Shown: positions 32,801 to 42,906 of the stretch, piece after piece
Numbering within the stretch: the first letter of the stretch is position 1
How the letters are laid out: each line of letters starts with the position of its first letter
Program-made: the position numbers and the translations under genes
NCBI GenBank assembly: GCA_002917075.1
Contig: NTMA01000030.1
Coordinates: forward strand, 367,734 to 431,733
DNA: 64,000 nt
Source: Hawksworthiomyces lignivorus
Lineage: Eukaryota > Ascomycota > Sordariomycetes > Ophiostomatales > Ophiostomataceae
Direction: 5' to 3'
The notes under the pieces: model-generated
Seen by the model: only the letters and a program-made list of their open reading frames with translations
Databases searched by the model: none
What the model was told of the DNA's origin: nothing

Positions 32801-34063
32801 GAGCAAGGAAAACATTGAGCAAAATAGCAGTCGCTTTTGCTTTCGTACGCATTTGCTCGCTTGTGCTCGTGGCCCATGGTGGGATTAGCGCCTGCTCAAA
32901 ATAAGAGTGCGCGGCCAGTCTACGAATACGCGAGCAGAATCGTACAAGAAGAACACGCATCCCCCTGCAAGGAGGAGAAAACAGTGACGCGGCCGGTCTG
33001 TCTCGCCATATCAGATCCTGCATCTTATCTCTCGTTCCCAGCGCCCTCGGCCAATTGCCCGATCTAACCCGGGTTTGCGTAGTCTCCACACGCCTTCTTC
33101 TGGCTCCTTCGCTACGACTATTAGTTTGTGACGCTTCACCTCCTCTCTACAACGGGCGCCGTGTCGCATGGAAACGTGGCGCAAAAGATCAAAGCTAGCA
33201 AATTTTTTTTTACCTGTCATGGCTCTCACCATATTCTCGTAGCTGGTGGACATGACGAATAAAAAAATTGCACACTGTGTTTTCCGAAACTGGGCTTCTT
33301 TCCAATAACTGAACTTTTTTTTATAAGCTATGCTGCGCTCATTTGGCCGGCTTTTCCAGTCCAGGTTTCGTCTGTTTCTTGTCTGGTCCGGGTACCCGGA
33401 TCAGAAGATCCCCTCGAGGACAAAACAAGGGGGAAAAGGATAAATTGGCAATCAGAAGGCAACGTGACACGCTGTACGTGACACGCTGTGTCTCCATTTT
33501 CTTGCTTCACTGCCATTGCTAAAGAAACTTGTCACGGGAAAAGGCCCATTCACGCTGAGCACCTTTCTCACTTGGTAGTTTGCTTTGGAACACGTAGTGT
33601 GTAGAATCTTCTGTGCCCTTTTCCACCTTGGCTATACCGCTTTATCTTTGAGTGAAGGGCATGCGGTTCATAGATTGCTTGACACTGCGCCCAGTCGGGC
33701 ACTTCACTTCTTACAAGTGGCACACAATGGAAGGCAAAGGGGCGTGAGACACAGGTTGCAGAATAAAAAAGCGAATCGCCAAAATTTCATTTTGTTCCGC
33801 AGAAGGAGCTTTTGCCGCCATCCCTCTTGAGCGCTTTTTTCCCTCCTTCCTTTTCCTTCCCTTTCCGTTTTCCTTCCTAATGGTGCAACCCCGTCTCTCA
33901 AAATAGCGTGGACTAGATAGAATAATATACACATCATACATCGACAACATGGCTAACTTTTGTACAAGAAGAAGCAATAAAAAAAGGGGGACAAGAGACC
34001 AATGACCCCAAGGTCAATGGGTACCCCCCGCGGGAGACGCGACAGCTGCCATTCGAACTCTCT
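29896..34063. other. 4.2-kb gene-poor region
   Basis: No gene is supported. Near 29.9-31.3 kb the plus strand is purine-rich (GAGA, GGAGG), so minus-strand frames look like hydrophobic Phe/Ser/Leu proteins. These are composition artefacts. This part probably holds the promoter of the SGNH-like gene. It contains two TACTCCGTA-type motifs (30794-30802 and 31300-31307) and a 9-bp tandem repeat (31842-31886). Frames of 80-140 codons around 32.2-33.0 kb are on both strands and match nothing I know. Confidence 0.4.
31842..31886. repeat. Minisatellite, 9-bp unit TATTAGTAG
   Basis: Five tandem copies: three perfect TATTAGTAG, then TATAAGTGG and TATTAGTGG. It lies in gene-free DNA. Confidence 0.85.
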
Positions 34064-37000
34064 CTACTCCTCTTCCGAGTCGACCTCGCTCTCCTCCTCG
34101 CTCTCCTCCTCCTCTTCCATGGTCTGGTTCACCTCAACGGAGGGAAGGGGCTCTTGACTACCACTTCCCGGACGCTGGAACTGAGCCTTGATCTCGCGGA
34201 GCTTCTCGATGTTGCGCTCCTGCTCCAGCTTGCCCATGGGCTTGTGCTTCTTTGGCTTTCCTGGCTTGCCTACTGCCTGGCCAGATGCGTCGACCGCGGA
34301 TGATGCCTTCTTCTCCGACTTTACTTTCATGTGCGGGAACGCCTTGACAATCAGATCGTACAGCTTGCCGAGCGCGTCTTGTGACAGCTGGTCGATATCC
34401 AGCTCCAGTTCGCCGCTCTCGCTCTCCTGTGCCGACGTTAGTGATCATGCACATCCTTCACATGTCTTCCAAATTGCATGTGGGGTCATCAAAAAAATAT
34501 CTTACCTCTTGGCTTGTGTCCTTCTTGATGATGTCGATCGCCTTCTCAAGCTGCGCGCCGTCAAGGTTGTTGATGCCGTCGGTGACGACGTTCTTCTCTG
34601 CCTGGCCTAGCACGCGTGCCTTTGGCGCCTTCTTGACGACTGCACCAGCTGCCTTCTTCTGGCCGCCAGCTGCAGCTCCGCTGGCGCCGCCCCTCTTTGC
34701 GGCTGCGGCGCCGGTCGCTGCCTTCTTTGGCTTCGCCGCCTTGGCCTTGGCCGGTTTCTTGGTCCGCCTCTCCGCCTCAGAGGCTGCCAGCTTGGTCTTC
34801 TCCTCGACAATCTGCTTCTGAATCATGTTTGTGACCACCTGTTGGGTCAGGACCATTGTCATGTCGGGGACCCGGGACGTCAGAAGATTGCGCAGCCGCT
34901 CTTCCTCTTCGTCCAGGCGCTTCATGAGCGCATCGACGGTCTCGCTGGTGAGGGGCGCAACGGAGATCTCGTCTCCTTCATCGCTGTCATCCGCTTCCGC
35001 GTCCTCGTCCTCGTCCTTGCCCGCTGTTGGGCTCACAACCGAGGCTGCTTGCGCAGTATGTGCGGCAATCCAGCTGTCCTTCTCAGCCCACTTCTCCTTG
35101 AAGAGCTCTTCGAGCTTGTCTGCGGCCTGCACGACCTCGCCTACGACGTTGAACTTGCGGCAGTTCTTGATGATCAGGTTGAAGTCGTTCTCAAATTCCT
35201 TCGCCGAGCTATATTCGCCCAGGTTCAGCTTGGTCTGCATCGTGCCCAGGTCCATTGGCTTCTTGATCACTTTGTGGTAAGTCGGAATCTGCATGGCTAC
35301 GGGGTCCACGGGCTTTAGGAACCAGTGGTTGATCTCGTAATGCTTCGCCTTCATTAGCTCCTTAAGGATCTCTTCGCAGAAGCGGAACTCGGGCTGCTTC
35401 TTCTTGGGATTCTTCGGTTCGTATCCGAGATCCCGGTTCTTGGGAGGGTGGATGGGCCGCTTGGGGCGGTCTCCGTCATTCTTAGCAGAGTCGCGCCGGA
35501 TGATGGGCACGCCAGATGACGGCACAGCGAATACCGGGGTTGTTACTTCCACTGGAGCCGCGGCTGCAGTGGTTGCGCCGGGAGAGGCAGTGGAGATACC
35601 AACGCCGGCACCGATGGGTGTCGACACGGCGATAGGGCTTGCCGAGATAGCAGTAACAGAGTCCTCGATGGGCGAGGATGCTGCCCCGCGCGACTCGCGA
35701 CGCGCTGCTGCCGTGCGCGGCTCTGTGTGGCGGGTGGGCAGCTGCTTGGGCTCCTTCTTCTCCTGCTTTTGCGGCTCCTGTGCCGAAATCTCAGAGAGGC
35801 GGACGAAGAAATTATCCACCAGCGCCTTTGCCTCGTCCGTGACGGTATTGGTAAGACCATTGAAGGAGATGGAGTTCTCATAGATAAGGAAGAGGTCCTC
35901 AACAAACTCGGCGTGGTTGGTATAGATGTTTTCGCGCAGGTTGCGCTCCAGCTGGCTGATATCCATTGGCTTTGACACCCGCTGAGTGTACGAGTCCCAC
36001 AGCAGCGGCCACTTCTTGTGGACAGGGTCCTTGAAGTTGATACCTGCCTTTGTCTTTTTCACGCTGGCAAGTACGCGGCGGATCTCGCGGTTGGCATACG
36101 CCGAAATGGCATCGCCATCCAGCTTGGGATCTGCCAAGCTGCCCTCTTTCGCGGTTGACCGCACACGCGGCGGCATTGTTACGGGCGTCAGCTCAACCTG
36201 CGTTTCTCCAGACACGGAAATGGTTCCTTCCGCCTGGCTATTTAGCGGAGCGTCCACGTCTTCGGTCTTTGTGCGCTTCGCTGAAGGGCCCTGCTCCTCG
36301 TCGTCTTCCCGGTCCCGCGCCACCTTGGCCGATGGTGCATCAGCCATTATGGTGTCGTGAGTGGCAGATGCCTCTCGTGACCGGTCGTCGCGAAGAGACG
36401 GGAGCAGGTTGGAAGTGGTGGGCTGCGCATGCGGTGCTTTTGCGGCAGGTGTGGCGGGCTTCTCGGGAGGGCTGACACTGATACTAGCAGCTGTCTTGCT
36501 GTCGGGGGCAGCATCGGTCATCTCGACGTCGACGTCCTTCGACTGCTCGGGTGCGGATGCGCCTTCTGTCGCCGCGGGCTCTTCAGCAGGTGCAGGTTCC
36601 GGTGCTGATGACTCGGAAGACTCCTGTTTTGTACTCTCCGCTGCCGCTTCCTTCTCGTGGTTCTCTTCTTGGCTTGGCTCTTTTACAGGCTCTGCGGCAC
36701 TCGCCTCCTCGGCTGGCTTGTCTACTACTATTTCTGCGGCGTCGCTAGGTTCCTCCTTCTTCTCGGACGCATCCGCCTCCTCAATGACGGGTTTTCGCTC
36801 TACGTCGTTCTCTATCTCGACCTCGTCGTTCTGAGGTTTCGCTGCTTCAGAATTTGCAGCTGGTAATGTTTCTCGAGATTCGTTTGCTGCAAACGCGTCT
36901 GCGTTTTTGCTGATATTCTCGAGAACAGCTGCTTTGGCTGGTATCCCAGCCGACTCAGTAGGCTTCAGAGGCGCAGCAGCAGCCGACTCTGGAGATTTTG

Positions 37001-37421
37001 AAGCTGGCTGAGAGTGTCTGTATTCAGCAGGTAAAAGTATGGTCAGTATTGTCTCAAACGACTGCAGAAGAGAAAGCGCAAGGCGGGGAAAAGAAAGAAA
37101 AATTGCGCGAATAAACGTGATGAACAAGAACTAGCAGACGCCGTGATCTGGCGACAACCGTAGGAGAGAAGTGAAGCACATCTAGACAGCCTAACACGGC
37201 TAGTGTAGATGATGCGCAAGGGGAAAGAGCGATCGTGGATGGTGAGACACGATGCGCGGTAGTGTAAAAGAGCAAAAAAAAAAAAAAAAAAAAAAAAGGA
37301 AGGAGCGATGTGCACAAGGAGGGGAAGACTGCCTGCCACAATGGGCTGTCGGCAAAACAGACAAGACTCACCCATTCACACCATTACTGGTCGGCAATGG
37401 TTCGTCTGTGAGAGAAGCCAT
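34064..37421 (-). CDS. bdf1: Double-bromodomain BET protein Bdf1
   Basis: Three exons (37421-37372, 37017-34506, 34426-34064) give 974 residues. The first exon encodes only MASLTDEPLPTSNGVNG. The 354-nt intron after it (GTGAGT...ATACAG) contains a run of 24 A on the plus strand. The last intron (79 nt, GTAAGA...CACAG, branch CTAAC) sits just before the ET domain. Order: acidic Ala/Glu/Pro-rich region with an RKSK-poor N-terminus; bromodomain 1 (about 330-430), ending NSISFNGLTNTV; bromodomain 2 (about 557-660) with IPTYHKVIKKPMDLGTM and NCRKFNVVG; acidic linker; Lys/Ala-rich segment; ET domain (about 854-890, LELDIDQLSQDALGKLYDLI); and an acidic end. Both bromodomains keep the acetyl-lysine-binding Asn (SFN, KFN). 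BET proteins bind acetylated histone H4 and work with TFIID. Bromodomain 1 has an atypical ZA loop. Confidence 0.95.
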
Positions 37422-40400
37422 TTTGAGTGGTTGTTTTTGATCAAGGTGGGCGAGGTCTGTCAGATGCGGTGATGTTGTGACAGCCATTCGTTACCATTCG
37501 TGGGAGAGCAAAATGAGATTGGGAGGGGAGAGAGAGACAATGGCTGAAGGGAGGAGCGAAGAAGAGCTATCACGAAGCTGATGTTTCAATGATAGACAGA
37601 TCGCTGCGACATGCGCGACGTACAATTAAAAGTGAAAAGATATACTGATTTGCGACGCATATGTCAGTATGCTTGCAATAGAACATGAAATAAACGGAAA
37701 GGACAGGCGCATGAGACGACAAAGAAAAATGACGACAGGATGGGGTATAGTGATCTAAGGGACGTTGCGATGCGCTATCGATAATGGTGAAGCTATATTA
37801 TTTGATAAGGTGGGTTGGGCTGGGTCCGATGGGGTACCAAGTGCGGCTGTATATAGAAATTTGAGAAGGCAAATAGAAAGAGGTCGACACGAGGCAAAGT
37901 GAACGTGGGAAGGGGGAGGGGATAGTAACGTGTGGCTAAGGCTCTTCTCTTACTGACGAGATATGTTGAGGCAAAATGGGAATGAGGGAAGGCTGGGCGA
38001 ATTATTCGCGGTGGTTGGTTGGCCAAGACAAGATGTGTAGCGTCAATATGGAAAGTGCTGTGGCGGGTGTGTGTGGGAAGATAGGTAGGTAGGTAGATTA
38101 GGTAAGCGGGAGAGGAAAGGAGAGGGAGAGAGGAGAGGAAAAAGAAGGGAAAGTTTGTAAACGAACCACTTTTTTAAAAGAATATGCGAAAATAATAAAA
38201 TAAAATAAAAATAAAAAAAAACAATAATAGAATTAAAGACGACCAGTGATGACGATTGCGGCGATAGGAGGGCACGTCGCGAAGGGAGAGGAACAAGAAA
38301 TAGAGGGAGCGAAAGGGCAGAAAGAGCAGCAAAAGGAGCGCACTAGTCAGCAAAGCATACAGGAGCTGTTGGGTGGCGAGAGGCGCTGATTGGCCAAAAG
38401 TTGTGTAGGTAAGCAGCTCGTCGCGGATTTTCTAAAATTTCAGAAGAAAAAACACATGTCAGTCCCGGTCGGCAGGCGGGAGGTATTTATTTCAAGAGGC
38501 TGCTGGACGCCGCTGATCTGTTCTTATCTCTGATTCGCCTGGCGGCTTGGACAGGACAAAAGGGAATGAGAGAGAAGGAGGGGGGTACCAGTAGGGAGAG
38601 ACAAACTGAAAGGGGGGGGTGGGGTGTGAGATAATAGTCCGTGCGTAGATCGCCGTTCGAGTGAGGATGGGAGAAAAAGAGAAAGAAAAGAAAAGAAAAA
38701 AAAAGAAGAGAAAGCGAAGGGATACCGAGGGGGACCGCGAGAAAGAAGAAGGGAAAAAAAATGCGGAAATGGGGGTGTGATGCTTATGTACCCTGGCTTG
38801 CCACTAAGAGGCGCTGTAGCCAATCAAATTCGCTGCGCAGCATGGACCACAAACACGCAACTTGCTTCCCGTCTGTAGAAAACTACAGACAGACAAACGA
38901 AGTGCGCCGCAAGACAAACAAAATAAGCCAAAGAAAAGAAAGAAGCAGAGAAGCTTCGGCACGACAAGGAACACACGGCTACAACATACGCACATATGCT
39001 TAGAGAGGCGACACGGTACGCTGCATACGAGTACGGGTGCACCATGGAGGGACAAGGAGGAAGACGCAGCACGCAGCGAGAGGGCACAGAATAAAAGAGT
39101 GGAAAGGTGTGAGTGTAAGAAAGAGGGGGGACAACTGAAAAGGCTGCGAACGCGTCCGGCGTGGTAAAAAAGACGTGAGTCGCAGAATGATGTTCGCGAC
39201 CAGCAATTTCTGAAGTGTTGCCTACGAGAAAGTCTAGAATATATAATACATCTGCAGGACCAAATAGCGGGAAGGAGTCTCACGCGTCTCGTCGCTCTCT
39301 TTGCCTTCCCCTTCTTGCAGGCTGCAAAGCAGATCACACAGGCGCGGCAAAGAAGGAGTCAGAGAAGGAAAAGGAACAACGGCGCGTCTGGACCAGTCGC
39401 AGTCATTGACAGGAGCAAAAAAGAGATGAGGCCGAGGCGCAAATTCTGCAGCAGAGTGATTTTCTTGCAATATTGCAATGTGCAGTGAAACGCAGCTCTC
39501 ATTTTTGTCGGTTTTGCGATCGCAACATTCTCATCGACATGGAGATACTACACTTAGACTTATTTTCTTTGTCGCGTTCCTGCGGTTTGTAAGACGAGAA
39601 GAACGACCAGGTTTCTCGTTTCTTTGTCTCGTTTTTCTTTCTCCCCATGCGACTACGACTACGACTACGACTAGCAGGCCACAGGGGGCGTGTGCGAAGA
39701 GCTCATCGAAGGGCGTGCAGCTTGTACAAAAAGAGGAAAGAGTCACGAAAAAACTTCGCGACAGGACCTCACTGTACTCAGGTGGCACGCTCTCAATACA
39801 GTGGCAATACAAGAAACACTGTAAGAGGATCCAGATTAGCTCCAGTGCAGCCAATGACGCGCGGTTTGGTGGAGCACTATTCATCAAAGCAATAAAAGGA
39901 TCTCCACCCCGTTATGGACACAGCCAATAGTGTCGTCTAAGCTGGAGCTCTTTGCTGCATTCGACCCACCAGTCACGAAGTGGCCAGCCGTGTTTTATCT
40001 CCGAAGTTGATGCCTGAAAGGTCTCAAATGGGGACACAGCCACAACGCGTAATTTCCAGCGATCCGAGGTTTCAAAACAAAGATCACGTGGTGTATTGTA
40101 TCACGTGAACATATTGAATGAGTCATCTATTTAAATTTGAGTATTTAAAATTTTAAACAAAATATATCTCGTGATAGATCACGTGTACTGTGTGCACGTG
40201 CACAACCAGCTATCTGTGGAGACTCAGAAAAGGCGGAAAAAAAAAATATTGCCAGGAAAAAAAGTTCAGGGACCCATTAAAAAGAAAAAAAGGCAGAGAC
40301 CGGACGTCAACAATTTTTTTTTCTACAGCATCTTGAGGACTGCCTTGTGCTCTCATTTCTCTTACTAGATACTGTCCGTCATTGAATTGATCTGGATTAC

Positions 40401-40592
40401 CACTGGCCGACAACTCGAGGAGATGCAATGGTGAATTAGGCGTCTTTTTCAAGCACTCTTCTTCCATTCCTTCTTTTCAGCCTCTTTATCTATCCCTCTC
40501 TCTCTGTCTCTAGTTTCTCTGAGAGACACTGCACATTCAGCACGACCATCTCGACCACGACAACGTTTCTCCATCTCCACAAACTTCACACC
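37422..40592. promoter_or_regulatory. 3.2-kb divergent region between bdf1 and the Utp12-domain gene
   Basis: No gene is supported. The part next to bdf1 (37.4-38.8 kb) is purine-rich on the plus strand, with GGTAG and GAGAG tracts, consistent with its promoter. The part near 40.1 kb is strongly AT-rich and holds a cluster of CACGTG boxes. From 40.45 kb it is C/T-rich, consistent with the leader of the gene at 40593. Confidence 0.5.
40085..40200. promoter_or_regulatory. Cluster of four CACGTG boxes
   Basis: CACGTG occurs at 40085-40090, 40102-40107 (inside a full TCACGTGA palindrome), 40180-40185 and 40195-40200. Two pairs flank a short, very AT-rich spacer. The cluster ends 393 nt upstream of the Utp12-domain start. 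CACGTG is the site of bHLH factors such as Cbf1. Four in 116 nt is far above chance. Confidence 0.55.
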
Positions 40593-42128
40593 ATGTCTTC
40601 AACAAAGCGGAAAGCACCGCCCGTCCGGATAGCCCGGCCGCAGGTGACGCAGAGCGCCAAGCAGGCCATCAAGCCGCGGATCAACGAGGCCAAGGCGTCT
40701 GTCGGCGCCGTGCCCAAGCAGCAGCCGCAGCAGAAGAGGCAGAAGCAGAAGAAGGCGTCACAGAAGGGCAGCGGTGAGGCGATTGAGATCTCGAGCGATT
40801 CTGACAGCGATGCCGCCGAGGAAGAGGACGAGGACGCCGATCTGATGGACCGGGACGACGACGAGGAAGAGGAGGCCACGACGACGACAAAGACGAACGG
40901 CGTGCACGACAGCGCGGCCGCAGTGAATGGCAGCAAGAGCAGCAGCGCTGTGAACGGAACAAAGAAGACTGGCGGCGACGACGAGGCGGAGAACGACGAG
41001 GAGAGCGACGACGAGCCGACGTTTGGCGACCTGGTGCGCGAGCAGCAGCACGAGACGGTGGACGTGGCGGCGGCGCTGGGGCTGCTGCGGCCGGGCAGCG
41101 AGGATGTGGACGACGCGGCCAGCCGCAATGGCGGCGCGGTGGCTAAGGTGGCGGCGGGGGCGGGGGCGGCGCCGAGCCTGGCGTCGCTGGGCCACCTGCT
41201 GAACGCGGCGCTGCGGGCGGGCGACGACGCGCAGCTCGAGGTGTGCTTCGGCACGACGACGGACGGCGCCTGGGTGCGCAACACGATCCAGCGGCTGGAC
41301 CCGGCGCTGGCGGGTGCGCTGCTGCAGAAGCTGGCGGCCCGCATGCACCGGCGCCCGGGCCGCGCCCACACGCTGCTGGGCTGGGTCCAGTGGACGCTCA
41401 TCACGCACGGCGGCGCGCTGCTGGCCGGCGGGCCGGCGGCCTCGTCGGGCGTCGCACGCGCCCTGCAGGAGCTGCACCGCGTGCTCGAGGAGCGCGCCCG
41501 CGGGCTCAACAGCCTGCTGCTGCTCAAGGGCAAGCTGGACATGCTGGAGGCGCAGATGCAAATGCGCCGGCTGCAGCGGGCCGCAGGCCAGCAGCAGCAG
41601 CATCAGATGATTGACGGGACCGGACGCGCCGCCGCCTCCCGGATAGGGCGGTCAGACGTGCTCAACGGCCGTGCCGGCGCCAGCCGGCGGCGAAACGGCC
41701 GGGACCTGCGCGCCAACGGCCACGACGACGACGACGACGACGACGACGATGATGACGAAGACATGGACGATGGCGGCCTCGCGACCTACAGCGAGGCTAG
41801 GGACCACGACAGCGCGGGCCAGATCCTCGTCAACGGCGCCGTCGCGCCCACCGCCGCCGGCGACGCGTTCATTGTCGACTCAGACGACGAAGAGCTGGAC
41901 GAGGACGATGACGAGGACGACAGCGAAGACGATGACGAAGATGGCGACGACGACGACGAAGATGTCGAGGAGATGGACGAGGACGACGTCGTCGAGGAGG
42001 ACGAGATCGACTTTGACGACGTCGACGACGATGAGGACGACGAGGACGAGGACGAGGACCAGGCCGCCGCCGCTCCGCCCGCCAAGCTGCAAAAGAAAGC
42101 CGGCGGTGCATTTTCCAAGCGGAGATGA
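40593..42128 (+). CDS. Utp12-domain U3 snoRNP / small-subunit processome protein (Utp5/WDR43-like)
   Basis: An intronless 511-residue protein. Residues about 193-327 form a Utp12 domain: SLGHLLNAALRAGDD, NTIQRLDPALAGALLQKLA, RMHRRPGRAHTLLGWVQWTL, and LLLLKGKLDMLEAQMQMR. These match the C-terminal helical domain of yeast Utp5/Utp9/Utp12 and human WDR43, members of the t-UTP/UTP-A or UTP-B groups of the nucleolar processome for 18S rRNA. The N-terminal WD40 repeats of those proteins are absent. In their place is a basic start (TKRKAPPVRIARP, a probable nuclear/nucleolar signal) and an acidic Ser-Asp segment. The last third is extremely acidic, with long Asp/Glu runs (about residues 375-490), and ends with basic KRR. 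It could be the fungal Utp5, Utp9 or a separate WD40-free paralogue. Good start context (cacaccATG). Confidence 0.8.
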   Translation: MSSTKRKAPPVRIARPQVTQSAKQAIKPRINEAKASVGAVPKQQPQQKRQKQKKASQKGSGEAIEISSDSDSDAAEEEDEDADLMDRDDDEEEEATTTTKTNGVHDSAAAVNGSKSSSAVNGTKKTGGDDEAENDEESDDEPTFGDLVREQQHETVDVAAALGLLRPGSEDVDDAASRNGGAVAKVAAGAGAAPSLASLGHLLNAALRAGDDAQLEVCFGTTTDGAWVRNTIQRLDPALAGALLQKLAARMHRRPGRAHTLLGWVQWTLITHGGALLAGGPAASSGVARALQELHRVLEERARGLNSLLLLKGKLDMLEAQMQMRRLQRAAGQQQQHQMIDGTGRAAASRIGRSDVLNGRAGASRRRNGRDLRANGHDDDDDDDDDDDEDMDDGGLATYSEARDHDSAGQILVNGAVAPTAAGDAFIVDSDDEELDEDDDEDDSEDDDEDGDDDDEDVEEMDEDDVVEEDEIDFDDVDDDEDDEDEDEDQAAAAPPAKLQKKAGGAFSKRR

Positions 42129-42906
42129 GCGCGGAGCGCTCCTCGCCTTCCCTCTCCCTCAGCTGCGACGGATGGCAGACAGGGCTACACACTGAATAGA
42201 TGTTTTGCTTGCATATCGAAGAGGCGTGAAGAAGAGAGGGGATTTGCAGTACGACTTAGACGATAGCTTGCATCATACAGCATTGCAACTGTACAGGACG
42301 AATTGTGAGACTGGAAAAAGAGAGATAAAAAGAAAAAAAGGGGTTACAGGATATGCTAATGGGAGTTACTACCATGTCATTCTTATTTTTTCGCGGTGCT
42401 TTGCTGCTCTTCCATTATCCACGGCACAGCCATTTATGTAGACTTATTTTTGGTACAGCAGGATCGCAGTCCACTGTACCTCACCTCATAACCAGGTTCT
42501 TGGACATCTTCAAACAAAACAGTCACTTGAACACTGGGAATGGACAGAGTCAAAACATTATGCATAGAACATGTCTTGTATTAAGTGTCTGCAAAGGAGT
42601 CATTGCCAGTGTTTGCTTCCATATCTATCTGTTCCTCATGTAAACCTCGTTTAAAAAAACACTAATTAGGACACATTTGTATTGTACACAATAATGTGGT
42701 GCTTCTGCACAGTATATGAACGCCAAACGCAATGCCCCGGATCGTATGCAAGCAGAATTTCTTAATCTACAACACAATGCCTTGTGGCCTCCCACAAGTA
42801 TAAAAAAAAGAAAAACAACAAATTGTCGTGAATGGTGGTGATAAGCCTTAGCCCTTCGGGTAGCGAAAATATTAAAAATAATTAGAAGAACATAGGAGAA
42901 GAAAAA
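42129..42906. other. Tail-to-tail intergenic region
   Basis: 3' flanks of the convergent Utp12-domain (+) gene and the 1714-residue-protein gene (-). AT-rich, no gene. Confidence 0.45.
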
